64,000 nt of DNA from Aeromonas bestiarum (GCF_000819745.1 NZ_CDDA01000008.1:326206-390205), one strand, 5' to 3'; counted from the first letter of the stretch, positions 37,400-46,492 are shown. Made by a program: numbers and translations. Notes: generated by a model from the letters alone, not told the origin.

Positions 37400-37509
37400 T
37401 CTCTCTCCCATTTTTCGCCCCCGGTCACTTTATTTTTTTTGCGAATTAATACAATGTGCTGCTCTGGACAGGCTGAGGTGAGGTGACTCACCGACAAGGG
37501 AGTGTGGGC

Positions 37510-38412
37510 ATGTATTACGGCTTTGATATTGGTGGCACCAAGATAGCGTTCGCCGTGTATGACGGCGCCTTGAACCTCTGCCATGAGGAGCGCATGAGCA
37601 CGCCCGGCAACGATTACGAGGGGCTGCAGCAGCTCATCCGTGATCGGGTCGAGCAGGCGGACGCCCGCTTCGGCGCGAGAGGCGCTGTGGGCATCGGCTT
37701 TCCCGGTATCCTCAATCGGCACGATCACAGCATAGTGGCGGCGAACCTGCCCTCCATCAATGGCCGCCATCTGGGCGCCGATCTGGCCGAACTGCTGGGT
37801 CGCCCGGTCAAGGTGGACAACGATGCCAACTGCTTCCTCTGGTCGGAAGTGCACCAGGGCGCGGCGGCCGGGGCCGACAGCGCGTTGGGGGTCACCATAG
37901 GCACCGGCATCGGCGGCGCCGTCTATCTGGCGGGCAAGCTGATCCAGGGCCGCAACTGGCTGGCGGGGGAGATAGGTCACTATCCGCTGCCGGCCACCAT
38001 GCTGATGAAGTATCCCGACCTGCCTCGTCCCCGTTGTGGCTGCGGTCGCTTGGTCTGTTTTGAAACCTATGCATCCGGCACAGGGCTGGAGCGGCTCTAT
38101 CACCATTTTCATGGCCAGCGTGCCAGCGGTCACCAGATAGTGGGGCGCTTCGAGGCCCATGAGCCCCATGCGGTGGCCACGGTCGACTGCTGGCTCGAGA
38201 TCATGGCCGCGGGGCTCGCGACCGCCATCTCCGTGGTTGATCCCGAGGTGGTGGTGCTGGGAGGCGGCCTGAGCGGCCTGCCTGCCCTGTACCAACAGCT
38301 GCCGCTGCGCCTGCCCGGCCATCTGCTGCCCGGTGTCGCCCTGCCCGAGATCCGCCAGGCCCGCTTCGGTGGCGCCGGCGGCGTGCGCGGCGCGGCCTTG
38401 CTCAATTTATGA
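37510..38412 (+). CDS. nagK: N-acetyl-D-glucosamine kinase NagK
   Basis: ROK-family kinase that phosphorylates N-acetylglucosamine recovered from peptidoglycan to GlcNAc-6-phosphate. ATP-binding FDIGGTKIAFAVYD at the N-terminus, catalytic VDNDANCFLWSE, GTGIGGAV, and the zinc region CGCGRLVCFETYASG; C-terminal VVVLGGGLSGLPALY matches NagK best within the ROK family. 300 aa against 303 in E. coli. GGGAG precedes the start at 37510. Possibly co-transcribed with cutC, which starts 41 bases after it. Confidence 0.93.
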   Translation: MYYGFDIGGTKIAFAVYDGALNLCHEERMSTPGNDYEGLQQLIRDRVEQADARFGARGAVGIGFPGILNRHDHSIVAANLPSINGRHLGADLAELLGRPVKVDNDANCFLWSEVHQGAAAGADSALGVTIGTGIGGAVYLAGKLIQGRNWLAGEIGHYPLPATMLMKYPDLPRPRCGCGRLVCFETYASGTGLERLYHHFHGQRASGHQIVGRFEAHEPHAVATVDCWLEIMAAGLATAISVVDPEVVVLGGGLSGLPALYQQLPLRLPGHLLPGVALPEIRQARFGGAGGVRGAALLNL

Positions 38413-38453
38413 GATCAGATGTGCTGTCTGATCTCTCCAATAAAGGAGTCATC

Positions 38454-39179
38454 ATGACCCGTCTTGAAATTTGTATCGACAACCTGGAATCCCTGTTCAC
38501 CGCCCAGCAAGCCGGCGCGGATCGCATCGAGCTCTGCTCTGCGCTGGGGCTGGGTGGCCTGACCCCCTCTTATGGCTTCATGCAGCTGGCCGCGCGCCAC
38601 GCCAGCGTCCCCGTCTACGCCATGATCCGCCCCCGTGCCGGGGATTTTTGCTTCAGCGCCGCCGAGTTTGAGCTCATGCTGCTGGATATCGCCGCCGCCC
38701 GCGCCGCCGGGTTGCAGGGGGTGGTGATCGGCCTGCTGGATCAAGAGGGGCGGGTGCCCGCCGACCCGCTGCGCCAGCTGGTGGACGCGGCCGGGCCGCT
38801 CGGCGTCACCTTCCATCGCGCCATCGACCTCTCTTCCGACTGGCGGCTGGATCTGGAGACCATAGTCGCGGCCGGCTGCGAGCGCATCCTGAGCTCGGGT
38901 CATGCGCCGACCGCGCTGGCGGGGCTGGAGACACTGCAGGCCATGCAGCAGGCCCTGGCGGGTCGTGCCAGCCTGATGCCGGGTGCCGGGGTCAATGCCG
39001 ACAACGTGCGCACCATACTGGAGTTCACCGGGGTGAGCGAGGTGCACATGTCCGGCATGGGCTGGCGTGGCGGCATGGTGCCCCATGGCGTCAACATGGG
39101 CACCTCGGACGATGGTCGCGTCAATATCACCGACGGCGCCAAGGTGGCGGCAGTACGGGCTTTGCTGGACAAGGCCTAA
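38454..39179 (+). CDS. cutC: CutC-family protein
   Basis: A 241-aa TIM-barrel protein of the CutC family, named for copper handling though its enzymatic role is unsettled. Conserved: ICIDNLESLFTAQQAGADRIELCSAL, VPVYAMIRPRAGDF, GVTFHRAID, AGCERILSSGHAPTAL, and MPGAGVNADN. AAGGAG supports the ATG at 38454. The final 27 codons have a close, slightly diverged second copy directly downstream, so the present 3' end may derive from recombination with another allele. Confidence 0.93.
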   Translation: MTRLEICIDNLESLFTAQQAGADRIELCSALGLGGLTPSYGFMQLAARHASVPVYAMIRPRAGDFCFSAAEFELMLLDIAAARAAGLQGVVIGLLDQEGRVPADPLRQLVDAAGPLGVTFHRAIDLSSDWRLDLETIVAAGCERILSSGHAPTALAGLETLQAMQQALAGRASLMPGAGVNADNVRTILEFTGVSEVHMSGMGWRGGMVPHGVNMGTSDDGRVNITDGAKVAAVRALLDKA

Positions 39180-39181
39180 TA

Positions 39182-39328
39182 CGGGCCGCGCGGCGGCATG
39201 GTGTCTCTCCATACGGGGTCAACATGGGTACCTCGGACGATGGTCGCGTCAATATCACCGACGGCGCCAAGGTGGCGGCCGTGCGGGCCCTGCTGGATCG
39301 CGCTGATGCCACAGCAAGTGAGGTTTGA
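39182..39328 (+). pseudogene. Leftover second copy of the cutC 3' end
   Basis: Bases 39218-39297 repeat 39090-39169 (offset 128) with five mismatches in 80. In the remnant's own frame (different from cutC) it reads HGVSPYGVNMGTSDDGR, continues to ALLDRADATASEV and stops at 39328. All five differences are synonymous (GGC/GGT, GCA/GCC, GTA/GTG, GCT/GCC, TTG/CTG), so both tails have been under protein-level selection. No start codon or RBS serves it. Confidence 0.85.
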
Positions 39329-39359
39329 GTCCAGAGGTTCAGCGCGCCATTGCGCCTGA

Positions 39360-39396
39360 CAGGATCGCCGCCGATGGGCGGCGATCCTGCTCTTCT
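39360..39396 (+). terminator. Terminator after the cutC remnant
   Basis: 13-bp perfect stem CAGGATCGCCGCC / GGCGGCGATCCTG with a four-base loop, followed by CTCTTCTTG. Confidence 0.8.
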
Positions 39397-39509
39397 TGTG
39401 TGAAGTTCCTCCCACGGGCGGGGAAATCAGGGTCGCCGCCGGCAGCACCTCGCCAAAAAGTCTGATATCATCCCGCCTCTTTATTACTTGGATCTGGAGC
39501 AACATCTCA

Positions 39510-40121
39510 ATGTCCCAATACGACTCTATCGAACAGAAGGCCAGCTATGGCATCGGCCGCAACATGGGTGATCAGCTGGCGCAGCAAGCCTTCGCCGGTC
39601 TGGATATCCCGGCCCTGCAACAAGGTCTGGCAGATGCCCTGAATGGTCTGGAGTTCGCGGTCAGCCGTGACGATATCAATGATGCCTTCCAGGTGATCAC
39701 AGCTCGCATGCAGGAAGAGCAGGAAGCCGTTGCCAAGGCTGCCGCCGCCGATGGCGAAACCTTCCTGGCCGACAACGCCAAGCGCGCCGACGTCAAGGTG
39801 ACCGATTCCGGTCTGCAATACGAAGTCATGGTAGAAGGCAACGGCGCCGTGCCGGTGGCCGGTCAGTCCGTGCGCGTGCACTACCACGGTACCTTCACCC
39901 ACGGTGGCGTGTTCGACAGCTCGGTCGCCCGTGGCGAGCCGGCCGAATTCCCGGTGACCGGCGTCATCGCCGGTTGGGTTGAAGCGCTTCAACTGATGCC
40001 GGTTGGTTCCAAGTGGAAGCTCTACATTCCGCAGGATCTGGCCTATGGTGCCCGTGGTGCCGGTTCCATCCCGCCCTACTCAGCGCTGGTATTCGAAGTG
40101 GAGCTGCTGGACATTCTGTGA
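39510..40121 (+). CDS. fklB: FKBP-type peptidyl-prolyl isomerase FklB
   Basis: A 203-aa cis-trans prolyl isomerase of the Mip/FkpA/FklB class. N-terminal dimerisation helices (about 1-90: KASYGIGRNMGDQLAQQ), then the FKBP domain (about 105-203: VRVHYHGTFTHGGVFDSSVARGEP-type core, LMPVGSKWKLYIPQDLAYG, FEVELLDI). It lacks a signal peptide, so it is FklB (cytoplasmic) and not FkpA. The start at 39510 has TGGAGC upstream; the longer open frame has no homology. Confidence 0.94.
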   Translation: MSQYDSIEQKASYGIGRNMGDQLAQQAFAGLDIPALQQGLADALNGLEFAVSRDDINDAFQVITARMQEEQEAVAKAAAADGETFLADNAKRADVKVTDSGLQYEVMVEGNGAVPVAGQSVRVHYHGTFTHGGVFDSSVARGEPAEFPVTGVIAGWVEALQLMPVGSKWKLYIPQDLAYGARGAGSIPPYSALVFEVELLDIL

Positions 40122-40137
40122 TCCGGCGGGCTTGATG

Positions 40138-40170
40138 CAAACGGCGACCTCAGGGTCGCCGTTTCTGTTT
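40138..40170 (+). terminator. Terminator of fklB
   Basis: AAACGGCGACC-TCAG-GGTCGCCGTTT followed by CTGTTT, just after the stop. Confidence 0.85.
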
Positions 40171-40274
40171 GAGGCGCCCCCGTCTGGCGGGCCCTCGTCG
40201 ATAGACAATGTGCCTTTGCGGGGGATTTGGATATAGTCAGGGCTTGGCGTTCCCGGTCACTCTGGAAAACACGC

Positions 40275-41156
40275 ATGGCTGCCATCATAGAAGTCATTGA
40301 CCTCATCAAGCACTTTCCCGGCGTCAAGGCGGTGGACGGGCTCAGCTTCGCCATTCCCGCCGGTTGCTGTTTCGGCCTGCTCGGCCCGAACGGAGCAGGC
40401 AAGACCACTACCATAGAGCTGCTGGAGGGGATCCTCACCCCGGACCGCGGCCAGATCCTGTTTCACGGCGCCCCCCGCGGCCCCGATTACCGCTCCCGCA
40501 TCGGCATCCAGTTTCAGCACACGGCGTTGCAGGATTTTCTGACGGTGCGCGATACCCTGCGCCTGTTTGCCAGCCTCTATCCCAATCCCTTGCCCCAGGC
40601 GCAGCTCATCGAACTGTGCGCCCTTGGCGAGTTCATCGACAGAGACAGCCGCAAGCTCTCCGGCGGCCAGCGTCAGCGCCTGCTGCTGGCGTTGGCCCTG
40701 CTCGGCGACCCCGAGCTGCTGTTTCTGGATGAGCCCACCACTGGGCTGGATCCCCAGGCGCGCCACCACTTCTGGCAGCGCATCGAGGCGATCAAGGCCC
40801 AGGGCAAGACGGTGGTGCTCACCACCCACTACATGGACGAGGCGCAGCAACTGTGCGATCGCATCGCCATCGTCGATCACGGCCATCTGCTCAGTCTGGA
40901 TACCCCGGCCGCCCTGCTGGCCCACCACTTCGATGGTGTGCTGGTGCGTCTGCCGGATCATCCGGTCCTCGCCAGCCTGGGCTATCCGCTCTTGCCTCAC
41001 GGTGATCAGGTTGAGCTGACGTGTCCCGATGTGGCGCTCCTGTTGCCGCAACTGCTGAACCTGGGGGTGCCGCTGACCGGCATGCAGGTGCGCTCCCCCA
41101 ACCTGGAAGATCTCTTCTTGCACCTGACCGGCCATAGCCTGAGGAGTGGCGCATGA
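40275..41156 (+). CDS. ABC-2 exporter ATP-binding protein
   Basis: 293-aa ABC ATPase: Walker A GPNGAGKTT, Q-loop FQHTALQDFL, signature LSGGQRQRL, Walker B LLFLDEPTTGLDPQ, and switch His in VVLTTHYMDEAQQ. The C-terminal extension is typical of the DrrA/NatA class that pairs with ABC-2 permeases. Its stop overlaps a 25-codon ORF, which in turn overlaps the permease start. Substrate unknown; efflux of lipids, ions or drugs are all possible for this class. Confidence 0.93.
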   Translation: MAAIIEVIDLIKHFPGVKAVDGLSFAIPAGCCFGLLGPNGAGKTTTIELLEGILTPDRGQILFHGAPRGPDYRSRIGIQFQHTALQDFLTVRDTLRLFASLYPNPLPQAQLIELCALGEFIDRDSRKLSGGQRQRLLLALALLGDPELLFLDEPTTGLDPQARHHFWQRIEAIKAQGKTVVLTTHYMDEAQQLCDRIAIVDHGHLLSLDTPAALLAHHFDGVLVRLPDHPVLASLGYPLLPHGDQVELTCPDVALLLPQLLNLGVPLTGMQVRSPNLEDLFLHLTGHSLRSGA

Positions 41157-41230
41157 ACGCAGTCATGAAGTGCCGTGTCGAGGCACGCTGCTATCCGCGT
41201 GCCTTGCGGTGGCCGGGGAGCGGAACATGA
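41153..41230 (+). CDS. 25-codon coupling ORF between ABC ATPase and permease
   Basis: Reads MNAVMKCRVEARCYPRALRW and on to Thr25. Its ATG overlaps the ATPase stop (ATGA at 41153), and its own TGA overlaps the permease ATG (ATGA at 41227). GAGGAG (41141-41146) is its ribosome-binding site. Arg/Cys-rich and without similarity, it probably serves to pass ribosomes from one cistron to the next, or is an inert by-product. Confidence 0.5.
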   Translation: MNAVMKCRVEARCYPRALRWPGSGT

Positions 41231-42240
41231 AGGGGGCCATCAAGCGGATCGGTGCGCTCTTTTATGCCCGCAATCTGGAATTTGTGCGCGACAGGGCGGC
41301 CCTGGTGTGGAACCTGGCCTTCCCGCTACTGCTGGTGGTAGGTTTTTCCCTCATCTTCTCCGGTCCGCCCAAGCCGCTGGTGCAGATGGGCGTGGTGGGC
41401 GAGCTGACGGCGGCCTACGCCCCCCTGAACGCCATTCCGCTGCTCAAGCTCATCCCCTATGACGACGAGCGCAAGGGTCAGCTCAAGGTGCGCCATCATC
41501 AGCTGGATCTGCTGCTCTCGCCCGGCTCGGACCGTTATTGGGTCAACCCGGACGCCGGCCAGGGCGCCATGGCCGAATACCTGTTGCGCCAGGCGATCTC
41601 CCGGCCGCTGGTGAAGGAGACCCTGAGCGGGCAGGCGATCCGCTACGGGGACTGGCTGCTGCCCGGGGTGATCGGCATGAACCTGATGTTTTCCGGCCTG
41701 TTCGGCGTCGGCTTCGTCATAGTCCGCTATCGCAAGAACGGTGTGCTCAAGCGGCTGAGGGCCACGCCGCTCTCTGCCGCCGAGTTTCTCTGCGCCCAGT
41801 TGCTGTCGCGTATTGTGATCACCCTGGTGGTGAGCCTGCTGGTGTTTCTGGTAGCGTACTGGCTGCTTGGCGTGCCCCTGCTCGGCTCCGGCTGGTTGCT
41901 GCTGCTGATCGCCCTGGCGGGCGGCGCGGCCATGGCGTCGCTGGGCTTGCTCATCGCCGCCCGCATCCAGAACGAGGAGCTGGCGAGCGGTCTGCTCAAC
42001 GTCATCAGCATGCCCATGATGTTCCTCTCCGGGGTCTGGTTTTCGCTGGAAGGGGCGCCGGTCTGGCTGCAACAGTTGGCGGCCTGGCTGCCGCTAAGCC
42101 AGGTAATCACGGCGGCCCGCGCCGTCATGCTGGAGGGGGCCGGCTGGGCCGAGGTGGCTGCACAGCTGGGCTGGATCCTGTTGTTTACTCTCTGTTGTCT
42201 CACCCTGGGCAGTGCCCTGTTTAAATGGAATAGCCAATGA
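41227..42240 (+). CDS. ABC-2 type permease
   Basis: 337-aa membrane component: one N-terminal helix (about 22-40) followed by a large external loop (about 45-160) and five C-terminal helices (about 165-335). ABC-2 family patterns include LLPGVIGMNLMFSGLFGVGFVIVRYRKNGVLKRLRATPLS and MPMMFLSGVWFSL. It partners the upstream ATPase as a DrrB/NatB-like exporter. GGGGAG stands before the ATG; its stop overlaps the next gene as ATGA. Confidence 0.92.
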   Translation: MKGAIKRIGALFYARNLEFVRDRAALVWNLAFPLLLVVGFSLIFSGPPKPLVQMGVVGELTAAYAPLNAIPLLKLIPYDDERKGQLKVRHHQLDLLLSPGSDRYWVNPDAGQGAMAEYLLRQAISRPLVKETLSGQAIRYGDWLLPGVIGMNLMFSGLFGVGFVIVRYRKNGVLKRLRATPLSAAEFLCAQLLSRIVITLVVSLLVFLVAYWLLGVPLLGSGWLLLLIALAGGAAMASLGLLIAARIQNEELASGLLNVISMPMMFLSGVWFSLEGAPVWLQQLAAWLPLSQVITAARAVMLEGAGWAEVAAQLGWILLFTLCCLTLGSALFKWNSQ

Positions 42241-42551
42241 AGCGATATCTGAATCTGGGGGCCGCCTTGGCCCTGCTGTTACTGAGCATACCGGCCAGCG
42301 CCGATGCGATGCGTTGCAAGAATGCCCTCATCACCGAAGGGGACAGCACCGCCGAGATGCTGCTCAAGTGTGGTGAGCCCATGCTGCGCGAGGAGCTCAG
42401 CCGCAACGAGGAGAACCAGTTTGGCAATCTGGTGCAGGTCAAATATGGCGAGCGCTGGACCTACAACTTCGGCAAGAACGAGTTCATGCGCTTTGTCACG
42501 GTGCGCAACGGCATCGTCACCGACATAGAGAATGGCCCGCGCGGCGAATGA
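42237..42551 (+). CDS. DUF2845 periplasmic protein
   Basis: A 104-aa secreted protein with signal peptide about 1-23 (LGAALALLLLSIPASADA) and the DUF2845 core MRCKNALITEGDSTAEMLLKCGEP, then VKYGERWTYNFGKNEFMRFVTVRNG. Two cysteines may form a disulfide. It overlaps the permease gene by ATGA, so the three form one operon. Function unknown; SmpA/BamE-like structure is a possibility by size and motif. Confidence 0.85.
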   Translation: MKRYLNLGAALALLLLSIPASADAMRCKNALITEGDSTAEMLLKCGEPMLREELSRNEENQFGNLVQVKYGERWTYNFGKNEFMRFVTVRNGIVTDIENGPRGE

Positions 42552-42988
42552 ATCCGCTTGTCCCCTCAGGTTTTCACCCCTTTTTCGACTGGTCAGAGGC
42601 GCTTCGATGAAGGGGGTCTGGCCGTGATGCCAGCGCCAGTATCGGGCTGTCCAGGAGCGGGCAGCCCGATCAAAACCCGATATTAATGAAATAGTTAACA
42701 ACCAATACGCTGCCCCATGCTTGTGCAGGCCCATTTTGCCTAAAAAATAATCCACCCGGTATGGGCGGGTCATTTCAGTATGCTATTTTGTCGATAAGGG
42801 TCTATTTTTTATTCATAAGGTGTATATCGACCCATTCAAACATTTTGTGCTGCTGCACCAGAAACGGGCTTGGTTGCACCGATTGACAGGTTTTTGGCTG
42901 GCTGGATAAGCTGCGAAAAAGCAGGAAAAGCTGTGGCATCTTGCAGGGTTTGGGTGCCAATTTGAATCAAACCACAGGGAAGAGTGAC
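42552..42988. other. Noncoding interval before aapJQMP
   Basis: About 435 bases. A hairpin ATCGGGCTG / CAGCCCGAT (42641-42670) without a T tract may end the exporter operon. The rest includes AT-rich stretches near 42750-42830 likely to carry the aap promoter. I found no convincing sigma-54 or other named site. Confidence 0.5.
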
Positions 42989-44008
42989 ATGAAGCAGATA
43001 CACAAGGCGGGTATGGTGATAGTGCTGTCGCTGGCGGCAGCGAATGCCTGGGCAGACGGCACCCTGGATGCGGTCAAGAAGAAGGGGTTCGTGCAGTGCG
43101 GGGTCGGCGATGGGCTGCCCGGTTTCTCCAACCCGGATGCCAAGGGCACCTGGACGGGTCTGGACGTGGACGTCTGCCGCGCCGTGGCCGCCGCCGTGCT
43201 GGGGGATGCCGGCAAGGTCAAATATGTCTCTCTCACCGCCAAGGAGCGCTTCACCGCCTTGCAATCGGGGGAAGTGGATCTGCTGTCGCGCAACACCACC
43301 TGGACCCTGACCCGGGACGGTTCGCTTGGCCTGACCTTCGCCGGGGTGAACTACTACGACGGCCAGGGCTTCCTGGTCAACAAGTCCCTCGGGGTCAAGA
43401 GCGCCAAGGAGCTGGATGGTGCTGCGGTCTGCATCCAGTCCGGTACCACGACAGAGCTCAACCTGGCGGACTATTTCCGTGCCAACGGCGGCATGAAATA
43501 TACCCCTGTGGTGTTCGATACCTCGGATCAGACCGTCAAGGGGTTCGAGGCGGGTCGTTGCGACGTGCTGACCTCGGATCAGTCCCAGCTCTACTCCCTC
43601 AAGATCAAGCTGACCAAACCGGATGAGGCCGTGGTGCTGCCTGAAGTCATCTCCAAGGAGCCGCTGGGCCCGGCGGTGCGGCAGGGGGATGATCAGTGGT
43701 TCAAGGTGGTGCGCTGGAGTCTCTACGCCATGCTAAATGCCGAGGAAGCTGGCGTGACCAGCGCCAATGTGGACGAGATGCTCAAATCCACCAATCCGGA
43801 CATACGCCGTCTGCTGGGGCTGGAAGAGCCCAAGGGCAGTGTGCTGGGGCTGGATGACAAGTGGGCCTACAACATAGTCAAGCAGGTCGGCAACTATGGC
43901 GAGTCGTTCGATCGCAACGTGGGGAGCGGTTCGCCCCTCAAGATAGATCGCGGCATCAACGCACTCTGGAACAAGGGTGGCCTGATGTACGCCCCCCCTA
44001 TTCGCTGA
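42989..44008 (+). CDS. aapJ: General L-amino acid-binding protein AapJ
   Basis: 339-aa periplasmic receptor of the Aap-type general amino-acid ABC transporter. Signal peptide about 1-22 (VIVLSLAAANAWA). SBP_bac_3 features: KKKGFVQCGVGDGLPGFSNPDAKGTW-type start, GLDVDVCRAVAAAVLG, DLLSRNTTWTLTRD, AVCIQSGTTTELNLADYF and DGLK-like loops. AGGGAAGAG before the ATG at 42989. First gene of aapJQMP. Confidence 0.93.
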   Translation: MKQIHKAGMVIVLSLAAANAWADGTLDAVKKKGFVQCGVGDGLPGFSNPDAKGTWTGLDVDVCRAVAAAVLGDAGKVKYVSLTAKERFTALQSGEVDLLSRNTTWTLTRDGSLGLTFAGVNYYDGQGFLVNKSLGVKSAKELDGAAVCIQSGTTTELNLADYFRANGGMKYTPVVFDTSDQTVKGFEAGRCDVLTSDQSQLYSLKIKLTKPDEAVVLPEVISKEPLGPAVRQGDDQWFKVVRWSLYAMLNAEEAGVTSANVDEMLKSTNPDIRRLLGLEEPKGSVLGLDDKWAYNIVKQVGNYGESFDRNVGSGSPLKIDRGINALWNKGGLMYAPPIR

Positions 44009-44076
44009 GTCGATGATCGCCCGGGGGGCCTGGCCCCCCATTTTCCCCTTGCCCTGGCTTTGTCGGAGTCATCCTC

Positions 44077-45264
44077 ATGGCGCTGCACGCATCAAACCAC
44101 AGGAAGGAACAGGGCCGCTGGTGGTATGACGCCAAGGTGCGGGCGCTGATCTTCCAGTGCCTGACCATAGCGGCCGTTATGGCGTTCCTGTTCTACATCA
44201 TCAACAATGCCCTGACCAATCTGGCGACCCGTGGCATCACCACAGGCTTCGATTTTCTGGGCAACACGGCCGGGTTCGGCATACTGCAGAGCCTGATCCC
44301 CTACGACGAAACCTATACCTTCGGCCGCACCTTCGTGGTCGGCCTGCTCAATACCCTGCTGGTGTCGATGCTCGGCATTCTGTTTGCCACCCTGCTCGGC
44401 TTCGTGCTCGGGATCGCTCGCCTGTCGAGCAACTGGCTGGTGGCCAAGATTGCCACCGTCTATATCGAAACCTTTCGCAATATTCCGCTGCTGCTGCAGA
44501 TCTTCTTCTGGTACTTCTCTGTGCTGCGCACCCTGCCATCGCCGCGCCAGAGTGTGGAGCTGGGTGAGCTTGCCTTCCTCAATGTGCGCGGTCTTTATCT
44601 CCCCAAGCCCCTGTTCGAGGACGGCTTCGGCTATGTGTTGTGGGCCCTGCTGCTGGCATTGTTGCTGAGCTGGGGTCTGCGGCGCTGGTCGCGTCGTCGC
44701 CAGGAGTTGATCGGCAAGATATTCCCGGTCTGGCGTTGCTCGGCAGGGCTGGTGATCTTGCTTCCCTGCATCAGCTTCCTGCTGGCGGGGAGTCCGCTCT
44801 CCTGGAGCATACCGGTTCTGCAGGGGTTCAACTTCCGGGGCGGATTGACAGTGCTGCCCGAACTGGCGGCCCTGCTGCTGGCGCTGACCATCTACACGGC
44901 GGCCTTCATCGCCGAGATAGTGCGCTCCGGCATCCTGGCCATCAGCAAGGGCCAGACGGAGGCCGCGTCCGCGCTGGGGTTGTCAGCCAGCAAGACTCTG
45001 CGGCTGGTGGTCATTCCACAGGCGATGCGGGTCATCATTCCGCCGCTGACCAGTCAGTACCTGAACCTCACCAAGAACTCCTCGCTGGCCACCGCCATCG
45101 GCTATCCGGATCTGGTCTCTGTGTTCATGGGCACCACCCTCAACCAGACAGGGCAGGCCATCGAGGTGATCGCCATGACCATGGGCGTCTATCTCATCAT
45201 CAGCATCTCGACGTCAGTCCTGATGAACATCTACAACCGCAGAATGACGCTGGTCGAGCGCTAG
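44077..45264 (+). CDS. aapQ: Amino-acid ABC transporter permease AapQ
   Basis: 395-aa inner-membrane permease with about eight helices. The EAA-type coupling loop is ISKGQTEAASALGLSASKTLRLVVIPQAMRV and the FNIPLLLQ-type region is ETFRNIPLLLQIFFWYF. It pairs with AapM, whose start is nine bases after the AapQ stop. GGAG precedes the ATG. Confidence 0.93.
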   Translation: MALHASNHRKEQGRWWYDAKVRALIFQCLTIAAVMAFLFYIINNALTNLATRGITTGFDFLGNTAGFGILQSLIPYDETYTFGRTFVVGLLNTLLVSMLGILFATLLGFVLGIARLSSNWLVAKIATVYIETFRNIPLLLQIFFWYFSVLRTLPSPRQSVELGELAFLNVRGLYLPKPLFEDGFGYVLWALLLALLLSWGLRRWSRRRQELIGKIFPVWRCSAGLVILLPCISFLLAGSPLSWSIPVLQGFNFRGGLTVLPELAALLLALTIYTAAFIAEIVRSGILAISKGQTEAASALGLSASKTLRLVVIPQAMRVIIPPLTSQYLNLTKNSSLATAIGYPDLVSVFMGTTLNQTGQAIEVIAMTMGVYLIISISTSVLMNIYNRRMTLVER

Positions 45265-45273
45265 GGAGTCGCC

Positions 45274-46368
45274 ATGTTCGTGAACGAGTTGCAAGAAGCG
45301 CTGCCACCGCCCAACCGCCGCCGGGGCGTCCTCGCCTGGCTCAGGCAGAACCTGTTTCCCAACTGGTGGAACGGCCTGCTGACCCTGGTGCTGGCCTATC
45401 TGTTGCTGCCGGCTCTCTGGTCGGCGTTGGACTGGGCGCTGTTCTCGGCCAGCTGGCAGGGGAGCAGCCGCGCCGACTGCGTGCAGGGCGGTGCCTGCTG
45501 GATCTTCATCGAGAGCCGGCTGGGGCAGTATCTCTACGGTTTCTACCCTGGGGATCAGTATTGGCGCATCAACCTGGCCTTCGTCGGGCTGGCGGTACTG
45601 CTGGCCTTGCTGATCTGGCCACGCACTCCGCGCAAGGGCTGGCTGGCGCTCTTTACCCTGCTGGTGTTTCCCGTCATCGCCTTTCTGCTGATCCACGGCG
45701 GGGCCGGTCTCGAGGTGGTGGAAACCAACCGCTGGGGCGGCTTGATGCTGACCCTGGTGCTGGCGGTGGTGGGCATAGCGGTCGCCCTGCCATTCGGGAT
45801 CCTGCTGGCGCTGGGGCGTCGCTCCCACATGCCGGTCATCGCCAGTCTCTCCACCGTCTATATCGAGTTCTGGCGCGCAGTGCCGCTCATTACCGTGCTC
45901 TTCATGGCGTCCGTCATGCTGCCGCTGTTCATGACCAGCGAGGTGGAGCTGGACAAGCTGCTGAGGGCGCTCATCGGCATCATATTATTCCAGGCTGCCT
46001 ATGTGGCCGAGGTGGTGCGAGGGGGGCTGCAGGCGATCCCCAAGGGGCAGTACGAGGCGGGTGAGGCGCTGGGACTCTCCTACTGGAAGGTGATGGGCCT
46101 CATCATCATGCCGCAGGCCCTCAAGATCACCATTCCCTCCCTGGTGAATACCTTTATCTCCTTGTTCAAGGACACCAGTCTGGTGCTGATCATAGGCCTG
46201 TTCGATCTGCTCGCCATCTCCAAGGTGGCGCTGGCGGATCCGGCCTGGCTGGGCTTTTCCACCGAGGCTTATGTGTTTATTGCCATGATCTTCTGGATGT
46301 TCTGTTTCGGCATGTCCCGTTACTCCATCTATCTGGAGCACAAGCTCAACACGGGTCACAAGCATTAG
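45274..46368 (+). CDS. aapM: Amino-acid ABC transporter permease AapM
   Basis: 364-aa permease partner of AapQ, with about eight helices and the coupling loop AIPKGQYEAGEALGLSYWKVMGLIIMPQALK. EFWRAVPLITVLFM and SLFKDTSLVLIIGL are typical. The stop at 46366 is followed by GGAG and a short ORF before aapP. Assignment follows both sequence and operon order. Confidence 0.93.
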   Translation: MFVNELQEALPPPNRRRGVLAWLRQNLFPNWWNGLLTLVLAYLLLPALWSALDWALFSASWQGSSRADCVQGGACWIFIESRLGQYLYGFYPGDQYWRINLAFVGLAVLLALLIWPRTPRKGWLALFTLLVFPVIAFLLIHGGAGLEVVETNRWGGLMLTLVLAVVGIAVALPFGILLALGRRSHMPVIASLSTVYIEFWRAVPLITVLFMASVMLPLFMTSEVELDKLLRALIGIILFQAAYVAEVVRGGLQAIPKGQYEAGEALGLSYWKVMGLIIMPQALKITIPSLVNTFISLFKDTSLVLIIGLFDLLAISKVALADPAWLGFSTEAYVFIAMIFWMFCFGMSRYSIYLEHKLNTGHKH

Positions 46369-46381
46369 GAGTGGTTTCAAG

Positions 46382-46492
46382 ATGACAACGGATACCCTGG
46401 CGGCACTCAAGGACGCCAATCACCCGCAGCATGACGCCTTGCCTATGCTGCAGATGGAACAACCACCCATAGCGGGAGTGACTTCAAAATGA
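46382..46492 (+). CDS. 36-codon ORF: partial duplicate of the aapP start
   Basis: Reads [14 protein letters not shown] and continues to a stop at 46490 that overlaps the true aapP ATG as ATGA. Its ribosome-binding site (AGGAG) and first fourteen codons resemble those of aapP ([14 protein letters not shown]): GGAGTGGTTTCAAGATGACAA versus GGAGTGACTTCAAAATGACAA. The two starts are 107 bp apart, so the frames differ. It may be translated and coupled to aapP, or be a decayed duplicate. Confidence 0.6.
   Translation: MTTDTLAALKDANHPQHDALPMLQMEQPPIAGVTSK

Noticed and set aside
42860..42930. Sigma-54 promoter upstream of aapJ
   Set aside because: GG and GC pairs occur, but never at the required 10-bp separation.
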